A stretch of 64,000 nt of DNA, taken from positions 1 to 64,000 of the forward strand of contig DYJA01000007.1 of NCBI GenBank assembly GCA_020723345.1. Direction: 5' to 3'. The position numbers were made by a program, and so were the translations under genes. The stretch comes from Candidatus Aquidulcis sp. (GTDB taxonomy: Bacteria > Chloroflexota > Anaerolineae > UBA4142). Every line of letters begins with the position of its first letter. The stretch's first letter is position 1. The notes beneath the pieces are model-generated. The model searched no databases. It saw only the letters and a list, made by a program, of their open reading frames with translations, and was not told the origin of the DNA. Below, in pieces: positions 1 to 7,104 of this stretch.

Positions 1-123
1 TTTTTGGAGCGTTTTAAACGATCACACGCTCCGTTGCACAAAACCTACGCTAGAACACCACAATGAACAAGATTTGCATCAGCGCGCGCGTGGATTGCCC
101 GGTGTCGTAGAGGGAACCTCAAG

Positions 124-1710
124 ATGGAATTGCGACAGTATCTTACGCTCCTACTCAAATGGGCTTGGCTGATCATTTTGATCATGGGCATTGCCATCGG
201 CTCAACCTATTTCTTTAGCCGCACCATTCCGCCAACCTACCAGGCGACGACGACCCTGCTGGTTGGACGAGTGCTCGAGAATCCTAATCCAAGTACCGCG
301 GAAGTTCAAACGTCGGGCAACTTGGCGCAGGCATACGCGCTCCTGGCAACCCAACCGCCGATCCTCCAATCCACGGCGGACGCAATCAATTGGCCCGAAC
401 CGTGGCAATCACTCTACTTTAAGGTTTCGGCAAATACGGTCGGCAATCAATTGCTCCGTATCAACGTGATGGATGGCGATGCGCAGCGCGCCAAACTGAT
501 CGCCGACACGTTGGCAAATCAACTCATTTCGCAAGGACCGATCAGTTCGCAACAGAAACAGGCAGAAGAGCAGCGCGCCTTTCTGACCTCCCAGTTGACG
601 CAACTCCGGCAGCAAATTGAAAGAGACCAAAAGACACTGACCGCCTTGACCGCTCAGGCGACTGTTGAGAGCGACCGACTCAGCGCGGGATTGGAGACCA
701 ACCCCGGCAAACTCAACGATCTCAATGCGCGGATCGCTACGTTGCAGACGCGCGTGGATAACGCGCAACAAAACTATACCAATATGTCTGCCCTGCTCAA
801 CAACGTCTCCAATCTGTTCTTGACTGTCTTGGCGCCCGCGCAACTCCCCACCGCCCCGAGTAGCCCCAACATCCCGCAAAACATACTCCTTGCCGCGTTC
901 GCCAGTCTCATCCTGTCAGGCGGGTCAATCTTTCTTCTAGAATACCTCGACGACACAGTGAAAGACGCCGACGGCACTCGGCAAGTGTTGAACCAGCCGA
1001 CCCTCGGCACCGTCTGGCGGATCCCAGGCATCCAACAGCCACTCGATCATCTCATCGTTCTCAAGCATCCGCGCTCTCCACTCGCGGAATCATTCCGGGT
1101 GTTGCGGACCAACTTGCGCTTTGCCGGGATCGAAAACCCTTCGGGCGTCGTCCTGGTGACCAGCGCCAACCCGAGCGAAGGCAAAACGTTGATCGCCGCC
1201 AACCTGGCGATCACGAGCGCGCAGGCGGGCAAACGCGTGATGCTCTTGGATGCGGACTTGCGCCGGGCAACCATGCACCACTTGTTTGGCTTGTCGAACA
1301 AAGTCGGGTTGAGCAATTTATTTCTGGATCACCCGCCGGCGCTTCAAGACGTCGTCCAATCCACCTCTGTCGAAGGGCTACGCATTGTCACCAGTGGACC
1401 GCAACCCCCCAATCCAGCCGAAATACTTGATTCCGATTACATGGACGAAATTCTGACCAATCTACGCAGTCAGGTCGATCTGCTCATTCTCGATTCGCCG
1501 CCGGTGTTAGCCGTGGCGGATTCCGGCATCCTGGGATCCCGTTGTTCGGGCGCGATCTTGATTATCAAAGCCGGGAAGACGCGCAGCGACGCGTGCCGGC
1601 ACGCGCTCGCCCGGCTCGCTCAAGCCAATGTCAAAGTCCTGGGTGTCGTGCTGAATGGACTCTCGCGCGGGCGCGCGCCAGGTTACACCTCGTATTATTA
1701 TTCTTCGTGA
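124..1710 (+). CDS. Polysaccharide co-polymerase / BY-kinase (Wzz-CpsD fusion)
   Basis: Inner-membrane chain-length regulator fused to a cytoplasmic tyrosine autokinase, used in capsule or exopolysaccharide export. A first membrane segment lies at about residues 14-33, followed by a Wzz-type extracytoplasmic region with a Gln-rich coiled coil (about 140-195), and a second membrane segment at about 255-275. The kinase domain has the Walker A variant NPSEGKT (about 347-353), Walker A' VMLLDADLRR (about 380) and Walker B LLILDSPP (about 455). The C-terminus ends in a tyrosine cluster (YTSYYYSS), the usual autophosphorylation tail. The 528-residue length fits the fused Gram-positive/Chloroflexota form. 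The next genes (ACP, AMP ligase) follow on the same strand, so it probably heads or belongs to the surface-polymer operon; the assembly genes proper would lie before the window. Confident on family; polymer unknown. Confidence 0.93.
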   Translation: MELRQYLTLLLKWAWLIILIMGIAIGSTYFFSRTIPPTYQATTTLLVGRVLENPNPSTAEVQTSGNLAQAYALLATQPPILQSTADAINWPEPWQSLYFKVSANTVGNQLLRINVMDGDAQRAKLIADTLANQLISQGPISSQQKQAEEQRAFLTSQLTQLRQQIERDQKTLTALTAQATVESDRLSAGLETNPGKLNDLNARIATLQTRVDNAQQNYTNMSALLNNVSNLFLTVLAPAQLPTAPSSPNIPQNILLAAFASLILSGGSIFLLEYLDDTVKDADGTRQVLNQPTLGTVWRIPGIQQPLDHLIVLKHPRSPLAESFRVLRTNLRFAGIENPSGVVLVTSANPSEGKTLIAANLAITSAQAGKRVMLLDADLRRATMHHLFGLSNKVGLSNLFLDHPPALQDVVQSTSVEGLRIVTSGPQPPNPAEILDSDYMDEILTNLRSQVDLLILDSPPVLAVADSGILGSRCSGAILIIKAGKTRSDACRHALARLAQANVKVLGVVLNGLSRGRAPGYTSYYYSS

Positions 1711-1768
1711 GGTCGCCCAACCAATCGGCGCACCAGGCGACGGCTACCTAGAACCGAGAAAACGCGAC

Positions 1769-2026
1769 ATGAAAACCGTTGAAGAACTGATCCGCAAATA
1801 TATTGCCGAAAACTTTCTCTTTAGCAATAATGGCTTTCCGTACGCCGACGATGTCTCATTTCTCAACGAAGGCATCATCGACTCGATGAACGTGCTGGAA
1901 TTGGTGATGTTTGTCGAGCAGACTTTTCGGATCGACGTCGCCGATCAAGAAATCGTGCCCGATAACTTCGATTCGGTGAGTGGATTGGCGCAATACATTC
2001 GCCGCAAGTCGCCAACCGTTGGATGA
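1769..2026 (+). CDS. Acyl carrier protein
   Basis: An 85-residue stand-alone carrier protein. The phosphopantetheine attachment serine is in GIIDSMNVLEL (about residues 35-45), the standard DS(M/L) motif at the start of helix II. A longer reading from 1655 would overlap the kinase gene and has no homologous sequence, so the ATG at 1769 is chosen. The AMP-forming ligase starts 4 bases after the stop, which indicates translational coupling and that this ligase loads an acyl or amino-acyl group on the carrier. Comparable ACP plus AMP-ligase pairs occur in exosortase-associated exopolysaccharide loci of Proteobacteria; here no exosortase is visible. It is not the fatty-acid-synthesis ACP by context (inference). 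Confidence 0.9.
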   Translation: MKTVEELIRKYIAENFLFSNNGFPYADDVSFLNEGIIDSMNVLELVMFVEQTFRIDVADQEIVPDNFDSVSGLAQYIRRKSPTVG

Positions 2027-2030
2027 GCGG

Positions 2031-3551
2031 ATGCTGGTCCAGCAATTCCTCGAACAGAGCGCGGACCGCACCCCCAACCAAATCGGCTTGATCTGCGATG
2101 GACAACGCTTGACCTACGCGCAGATCGACGCTCAGGCAAACCGTCTGGCAAACGCGCTCAAGGCGCGCGATATTCAGCGCGGCGAGCGCGTTGTGATTTT
2201 TCTGCCCAACCGCGTCGAACTCGTCGTCGGAATCTTTGCCGCGCTCAAAGCCGGGGCGGTCTTCGTCGTCGTCAATCACACGACCAAGCCCGACAAACTG
2301 GCGTACATTCTCAACAACTGCCAAGCCAGCGCGCTGATCGCCGCCGGGCACCCAATCGAAACCGCGCAGTTGCTGGTGCGCCTGGTTCCATCGCTCAAGA
2401 CAATCATCCTCACCTCCGCCGGTCAGAACGCTTCACCCGATTTCCTTTCGTACGCGGACATCCAAGCCAACGCGTCAGCGCAACGTCCCCCGCACGTCAA
2501 CATCGATCTCGATTTGGCTTGTCTGATTTATACTTCCGGCAGCACCGGTGATCCCAAGGGTGTGATGTCCGATCACAGCAACGTGGATTTTGCGACCTCT
2601 TCGATCATCTCCTATCTGGAGAACCGGGCAGACGACATTGTGATCAACGTGCTCCCACTTTCCTTTGACTATGGACTGTATCAACTCTTGATGGTTTTCA
2701 AGTTTGGCGGAACGCTGGTCTTGGAAAAAAGTTTTGCTTTCCCAGCCGCCACCTTGAAACGCATCGAAGAAGAACGCGTGACCGGTTTTCCCGGCGTGCC
2801 GACAATTTTCGCCGTGCTGCTGCAAATGGATCTCCGCCCGTACGATTTATCGCGCTTGCGCTATCTGACGAACACCGCCGCCGCGCTGCCGCCCACGCAC
2901 ATCACCCAGTTGCGCGCCAAGTTTCCGTGGACAAAACTCTATTCGATGTACGGTTTGACCGAAACCAAGCGCACGCTCTACTTGCCGCCGGAACAATTGG
3001 ACAAACGACCTGGGTCGGTCGGCATCGCGATTCCCGGCACGGAGGTTTGGCTGGAAGACGAGCGAGGCAATCGGCTGGGCACGGACCAAGTCGGCGAGTT
3101 AGTGGTGCGCGGTCGCCACGTGATGCGCGGGTACTGGGGCGATCCAGTCGCGACGGCGGCGCGCTTTCGTCCCGGCGCGCTGCCGGGGGAACGCGTGTGT
3201 TACACCGGCGATCTTTTCCGCATGGACGCGGAAGGATACTTGTACTTTGTCGCGCGCAAAGACGACATCATCAAAAGCCGCGGCGAAAAGGTCGCGCCGA
3301 AAGAAGTGGAAAACGTTTTGTACGGGTTAAAAGGCGTGGTCGAGGCGGCGGTCGTCGGCGTGCCCGATCCGGTTTTGGGCGAAGCGATCAAAGCGTTCGT
3401 CGTCGTCGACGACGCGGCTTTGACGCAAGCCGATGTATTGCGACATTGCCGCGCCCACCTGGAAGATTTGATGGTGCCCAAGTCCGTCGAATTTTGCCGC
3501 GAGTTGCCCAAGACTTCATCGGGCAAGATCAAAAAGACTGATCTAAAATAG
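2031..3551 (+). CDS. AMP-forming acyl-CoA / acyl-ACP ligase
   Basis: ANL-superfamily adenylating enzyme of 506 residues that activates a carboxylate with ATP and transfers it to a thiol, probably that of the adjoining ACP. Visible core motifs: the P-loop LIYTSGSTGDPKGVM (A3), YSMYGLTET (A5), the hinge YFVARKDDIIKSRGEKV (A8) and the C-terminal catalytic lysine in PKTSSGKIKKTDL (A10). A start at 1980 is possible but overlaps the ACP gene by 47 bases; the ATG at 2031, just after the ACP stop, is preferred. Its position before PqqD/HprK-like genes resembles the exosortase-A-associated AMP ligases. Substrate cannot be read from the sequence. Confidence 0.92.
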   Translation: MLVQQFLEQSADRTPNQIGLICDGQRLTYAQIDAQANRLANALKARDIQRGERVVIFLPNRVELVVGIFAALKAGAVFVVVNHTTKPDKLAYILNNCQASALIAAGHPIETAQLLVRLVPSLKTIILTSAGQNASPDFLSYADIQANASAQRPPHVNIDLDLACLIYTSGSTGDPKGVMSDHSNVDFATSSIISYLENRADDIVINVLPLSFDYGLYQLLMVFKFGGTLVLEKSFAFPAATLKRIEEERVTGFPGVPTIFAVLLQMDLRPYDLSRLRYLTNTAAALPPTHITQLRAKFPWTKLYSMYGLTETKRTLYLPPEQLDKRPGSVGIAIPGTEVWLEDERGNRLGTDQVGELVVRGRHVMRGYWGDPVATAARFRPGALPGERVCYTGDLFRMDAEGYLYFVARKDDIIKSRGEKVAPKEVENVLYGLKGVVEAAVVGVPDPVLGEAIKAFVVVDDAALTQADVLRHCRAHLEDLMVPKSVEFCRELPKTSSGKIKKTDLK

Positions 3552-3570
3552 GAGGGCTGTTTCCAACCCC

Positions 3571-3843
3571 ATGAACGAATCAAAACCGATCCGCAAACCA
3601 GGGATCCTTTCCAAAGATATTGGCAACGAGAGATTGTTGTACAGCGTCGAGGGAAAAGAGATTCATACACTCAATTCGACCGCGAAACTGATCTGGGAAC
3701 TATGCGACGGCGAACATTCCAGCGCGGAGATGGAACAAGCGATCAGGGCGAGGTTCGCCGTGAATGAACAGCAAGATGTGATCGGGGATGTTAGGAGAAC
3801 GCTGGAGACGCTGTGGAGCAAAGGATTGCTGGAGCCATTCTAG
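3571..3843 (+). CDS. PqqD-like peptide-binding protein (RRE)
   Basis: A 90-residue protein with the PqqD fold signature: KPIRKPGILSKDIGNERLLY, then HTLNSTAKLIWELCDG and a C-terminal helix with a heptad-like pattern. PqqD proteins and RiPP recognition elements bind the leader part of a short peptide and present it to modifying enzymes. SD AGGAGG lies 10-15 bases upstream, and the gene starts 20 bases after the AMP-ligase stop. Directly downstream are a well-translated 37-codon peptide gene and an HPr-kinase-like gene, the order expected if this protein escorts that peptide. In TIGRFAM-style nomenclature it resembles the PqqD family chaperone of the HPr-rel-A system; that is an assignment by pattern, not by search. 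Confidence 0.88.
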   Translation: MNESKPIRKPGILSKDIGNERLLYSVEGKEIHTLNSTAKLIWELCDGEHSSAEMEQAIRARFAVNEQQDVIGDVRRTLETLWSKGLLEPF

Positions 3844-3905
3844 CGTTGGCACGCTCCTATCCTCGCTCGGATCGTATTCTGGTTCCTGAAAGGAGGTGAA
3901 AAAAC

Positions 3906-4019
3906 ATGGAGGAGGTCAGATTGCCCGAGTACGAGACTCCTGAAATCAAGACCTATAGCGATCAGGAAATTCTCGAAGAACTTGGGCAAGCCCGCACCCA
4001 AAGTGGTCCCCCGCAGTAG
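3906..4019 (+). CDS. 37-residue candidate modified-peptide (RiPP-like) precursor
   Basis: A short gene between the PqqD-like and HprK-like genes. A near-perfect Shine-Dalgarno (AAAGGAGGTGA, 3889-3899) sits at ideal distance from ATG 3906, the strongest in this operon, which argues that this is a real and highly translated product. The peptide is acidic, has no Cys and no signal peptide. Its N-terminal part contains YETPEI (residues 9-14), which fits the YxxP-type motif that PqqD-like proteins recognise in lasso-type leaders, followed by TYSDQEILEELG (16-27). After Gly27 come about ten residues with Thr31, Ser33 and a GPPQ end, a plausible core. A perfect hairpin follows the stop. Function as a substrate is inference; the coding call itself rests on the SD, spacing and context. 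Confidence 0.7.
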   Translation: MEEVRLPEYETPEIKTYSDQEILEELGQARTQSGPPQ

Positions 4020-4026
4020 GTAGTCG

Positions 4027-4060
4027 TGGAGGAGCCAAGCAAAGCCGCATGGCTCCTCCA
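4027..4060 (+). promoter_or_regulatory. Perfect 11-bp hairpin between peptide gene and kinase gene
   Basis: TGGAGGAGCCA at 4027-4037 pairs perfectly with TGGCTCCTCCA at 4050-4060 around a 12-base loop. No T-run follows, so it is not a classical terminator. The left arm holds the only good SD (GGAGGAG) for an ATG at 4049 in the loop/right arm, so that start would be hidden in the folded mRNA. Such a hairpin after a precursor gene commonly stabilises the short transcript or lowers expression of the downstream enzymes. Confidence 0.65.
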
Positions 4061-5230
4061 TCTAAAAAACACACCCAGGAAAAATTCGTCGTGGATACTT
4101 TGCTCGATAAACTTGCGCCGCACCATTTGGGGATGCGGTTTTTCGATCAGGTAGCAGACATTCGTTCTGACTCGCAGGCGTACATCGATCGCTTCGCCCA
4201 GATCTATCATCGATTTCGGAGCGATGGCGCGTCGTCGCCGCTCGTGTTTACCGTACTGACCCAAGCCGATAATCCCTGGGGCAAACCGCTCCTCGCCTTC
4301 GATGGGAAAATCCGTTCCCTGGATCGTCCCGGTTTGCTGCACGGTTACGCGTACGAAGTTATTCTCCACGCGATCCTTTCCCGAGTCCGCAGTCACCTTC
4401 TGATCCATGCGGCAGTGGTTACGCGCGGCAGCCAAGGCATCGTCGTGGCTGCCGATTCGCACTACGGCAAAACGACCCTGGCGCTGGAACTCGTGCGACG
4501 CGGGTGCAACTTTTTATCCGACGAACTCGCGGCAATCGGACGCGCGGATCGACTGGCGCATCCATTCCCGCGCGGGCTTCGCATTCGATCAAACACACTC
4601 GATCTGATTGGCTTGCCCGACGCGGCAAACCGCGCCGAGAAATGGTGGGGCAAGTTGTTGATGGACGTCGAAGCGATCCGACCCGGGAGCGTTGACGGAG
4701 CCGCGCCGATTAACCACATCGTTATTTTGCGCGACCCGACCGAAGAAAGCGAAACGCCCGGTGCGACCGAACGCGCAATCGCGATCATCGTCGATCGCGC
4801 GGACGCGCCAACACTCGCGGCGATTCGACAGATCGAAGGCGTGACCCAGGTCGGCCTAGATCGAAAATCCGACTACGATGTCATTCGCGTCACCGCGCTC
4901 CGCACGACTTTGGTAATTCCCCAGATCGACGCGGTGTGCCAGGAACGCGGCGTCTTGGTTCTGGATGTGATCAAATTGCCGGAACGATACCCAACTTTTG
5001 ATCGCGAGCCGCGCATCGAGAAAATTTCCAAGAGCCAAGCGGTGATGGAATTGCTACGGCGATTTCAGGGCGGGCATCACTCGGCGCTCTTGCGCGAAGA
5101 ATTCGGCGGCAGTTCGACACGCTTGTTCATGGAACTGGGGGACATCATCCAATCTGCGAATTGTTATCAACTCAACATTGGCTCACTGAATAAGATGGCG
5201 GATTTGGTACTCGATTTGGCGGCGGCGTGA
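4049..5230 (+). CDS. HPr kinase-like protein (HprK-related kinase)
   Basis: A 393-residue relative of the C-terminal kinase domain of HPr kinase/phosphorylase. The central part has HLLIHAAVVTRGSQG, a P-loop with GKTTLALEL (Lys141 counted from 4049) and the LSDELAAIG motif that follows it in this family. No HPr gene is nearby. HprK homologues of this kind accompany PqqD, nucleotidyltransferase and asparagine-synthase-like genes in peptide or exopolysaccharide loci; in paeninodin lasso clusters one phosphorylates the precursor on a C-terminal Ser. The P-loop is preceded by ADSHY rather than the usual GxSGxG. The ATG at 4049 lies inside a hairpin; a GTG at 4091 with AGGA about ten bases upstream is an equally good start and matches the probable start of the conserved domain. 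It overlaps the next gene by one base (stop 5228-5230, ATG 5230). Confidence 0.85.
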   Translation: MAPPSKKHTQEKFVVDTLLDKLAPHHLGMRFFDQVADIRSDSQAYIDRFAQIYHRFRSDGASSPLVFTVLTQADNPWGKPLLAFDGKIRSLDRPGLLHGYAYEVILHAILSRVRSHLLIHAAVVTRGSQGIVVAADSHYGKTTLALELVRRGCNFLSDELAAIGRADRLAHPFPRGLRIRSNTLDLIGLPDAANRAEKWWGKLLMDVEAIRPGSVDGAAPINHIVILRDPTEESETPGATERAIAIIVDRADAPTLAAIRQIEGVTQVGLDRKSDYDVIRVTALRTTLVIPQIDAVCQERGVLVLDVIKLPERYPTFDREPRIEKISKSQAVMELLRRFQGGHHSALLREEFGGSSTRLFMELGDIIQSANCYQLNIGSLNKMADLVLDLAAA

Positions 5231-5820
5231 TGGATCCTAATCGCACAGAGATCGCGGATTCAAATATTACATTGCCGCGTTCTGTTCTTGAGGGAACGCT
5301 GGATTTGTGGAGCCAGGCAAGCGAACGCCATTTCTTTCCAATCGTCGGCGGCAGTATGTTTCCGCTGCTGCAAGAAGGCGACCAAGTTCTAGTCGCGCAC
5401 GGCGCGGCAAACGCGCGACGCGGCGACATTATTTTGTTCCGGCAAGCGGAAACGACTATCGCGCACCGGCTGCTCCACATCCGCAAAAGCGCTGACGCGA
5501 TCCTCTTCATCGCGAAAGGCGACAACGTTCCGCACGCCGATCCGCCGGTAAGCGCGAGCGCGGTCATCGGGCGCGTGGTGGCGATCAGACGCGCAAACCG
5601 GCTGATGTCGTTGGAGACTCCGCGACAGCGAATTTTCGGCGCGGTGATCGCCAACCTCGCGATCATTTCAGAGCAAGTCGACAACAAGAGCCATCGCCTC
5701 AAACAAAGATGCCTGGGTTCCCAGCCCAATCGCGCCACCGCATTTTTGCGCCGGAGCGCGCAAGCATTGCTCGCGCGCGTTCTACGCATCGCGCGAACAC
5801 TTGCCAGCAGAGATGCTTGA
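5230..5820 (+). CDS. S26B (SipW/ER-type) signal-peptidase-like serine protease
   Basis: A 196-residue protein of the S24/S26 fold. The nucleophile is Ser42 in GGSMFPLL, then GDQVLV, and the ER/SipW-type catalytic His79 (TIAHRLLH) in place of the bacterial Lys, and Asp98 in KGDNVPHAD. This is the Ser-His-Asp pattern of archaeal and sporulating-bacterial signal peptidases. No strong N-terminal membrane anchor is visible; a weakly hydrophobic segment (IFGAVIANLAIIS, about 137-149) may be the only one, so it may act in the cytoplasm or at the membrane face. The ATG overlaps the kinase stop by one base; a GTG one codon earlier is possible. Its place in the operon suggests that it cuts the short peptide or another cluster product (inference); no transglutaminase-type leader protease is present. 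Confidence 0.85.
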   Translation: MDPNRTEIADSNITLPRSVLEGTLDLWSQASERHFFPIVGGSMFPLLQEGDQVLVAHGAANARRGDIILFRQAETTIAHRLLHIRKSADAILFIAKGDNVPHADPPVSASAVIGRVVAIRRANRLMSLETPRQRIFGAVIANLAIISEQVDNKSHRLKQRCLGSQPNRATAFLRRSAQALLARVLRIARTLASRDA

Positions 5821-5822
5821 TC

Positions 5823-7103
5823 GTGGACAAGCCATTCGCGTTTGAAAACCACAACAGCCAGACGCGCGAATTTGTTTCCGACGCGACGCGCGTGTTGTTG
5901 TGCGATTTTGCCGCAGGCGATCTGAAACGCTCGCTACATCACGTCGATGCCGATTGGGATGAGGTGTTCGACGCAGTCTGCCGAAACGGTTTGCTCGGTT
6001 TGACGCACCGCTATCTTTCGAACGACGCCGCGCGCGATTATCCGCCCCGCGCGTTTCGGCAGCGAATCGATGAAACATTTCGCGCTGGGGCGTTGCGGCT
6101 CGCGCTGATGTATCGCAATGTCGGACTAGTACTCGCGCGGCTGACGAACGCGCGACTGAATTTTATCGTCGTCAAAGGTCCCGCGCTCGCGTACCGCGTC
6201 TATCCCGATCCGGTCTTGCGTCCGTTCAACGATGTGGATCTGATCGCGCGCGAACGCGATTGGGAGAACGTACACCAATGTCTTGTCGGAATGGGATTCG
6301 AGCCGGAGCGCGATCTGCCGCAGCCGCCGCCGAAACTCGCGCCGCACATCGCGCCGTTCGTGCCATACGAAATGGCGTACTGGCAGCCCGCGCTCAAGTT
6401 GATGGTCGAGGTTCAGTACGACGACTTGCTCGTGGCGGGGCTATTCTCGCGCGACGTCGAAGGTTTCTGGCAGCGCGCGGAATGGATCGCTATCGAAGGC
6501 ACGCGCGTTCGCACTTTGGCGCTGGACGATCATTTGATTTATCTGTGCGCGCACCTTCATCGCCACGGCTTTGCGCGCTTGAACTGGTTCTCCGATCTCG
6601 CGTTCATCGTGCGCGATCACGCGACGGAAATCGATTGGGCGCGCTTGATCAAGACAGCGAAAACGGAGCAAGCGCAAGTGCCGGTGTACTATTCGCTCTA
6701 CTTCCTCGATCACCTGCTCGGCGTGCGCTGTCCGCCGGACGGACTGACCGCGCTCGAGCCCGACTATTTGCGCCGCCGCTTGCACGAGCATTTCGTACCG
6801 GCGCAAGCCGTTCTTTCTTTACAACCGATGCCGTATCCTCATTTCGGTTTTTATTTTGTTCCTCTCCTCAAACGCGTGCTTCCCGATTTTCTCGTGATGG
6901 GACGACGTTGGGAGAAAATTCTGTCGCTCGTTCGCGCGTTGTGTCCGCCCGAGCCGTGGCTGCGCCACGAGTACACTCTCGACGGAAAAACGCGGATCGC
7001 AAAATATTATTGGCGGCATCTAAAAAAAATATTGCGCCAATATTTGAACGATATTCGCTACGCGCTCTGCGCGTCGCGACGACACGCAACCGGACAATCT
7101 TAA
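5823..7103 (+). CDS. Nucleotidyltransferase family protein (NTP_transf_5-like)
   Basis: A 426-residue protein with the hallmark FIVVKGPALAYRVYPDPVLRPFNDVDLIA, where the DVD carries the metal-binding acids of the minimal nucleotidyltransferase fold. The family (PF14907) occurs next to HprK-like, PqqD and asparagine-synthase genes in lasso-peptide and exopolysaccharide clusters, with unknown substrate. A start at 5709 would overlap the peptidase gene by 112 bases, so the GTG at 5823, two bases after the preceding stop, is chosen; there is little SD and the gene is probably coupled. It ends one base before the asparagine synthase ATG. The carboxy-terminal 150 residues are rich in aromatic residues and have no recognised motif. 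Confidence 0.86.
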   Translation: MDKPFAFENHNSQTREFVSDATRVLLCDFAAGDLKRSLHHVDADWDEVFDAVCRNGLLGLTHRYLSNDAARDYPPRAFRQRIDETFRAGALRLALMYRNVGLVLARLTNARLNFIVVKGPALAYRVYPDPVLRPFNDVDLIARERDWENVHQCLVGMGFEPERDLPQPPPKLAPHIAPFVPYEMAYWQPALKLMVEVQYDDLLVAGLFSRDVEGFWQRAEWIAIEGTRVRTLALDDHLIYLCAHLHRHGFARLNWFSDLAFIVRDHATEIDWARLIKTAKTEQAQVPVYYSLYFLDHLLGVRCPPDGLTALEPDYLRRRLHEHFVPAQAVLSLQPMPYPHFGFYFVPLLKRVLPDFLVMGRRWEKILSLVRALCPPEPWLRHEYTLDGKTRIAKYYWRHLKKILRQYLNDIRYALCASRRHATGQS

Positions 7104-7104
7104 A

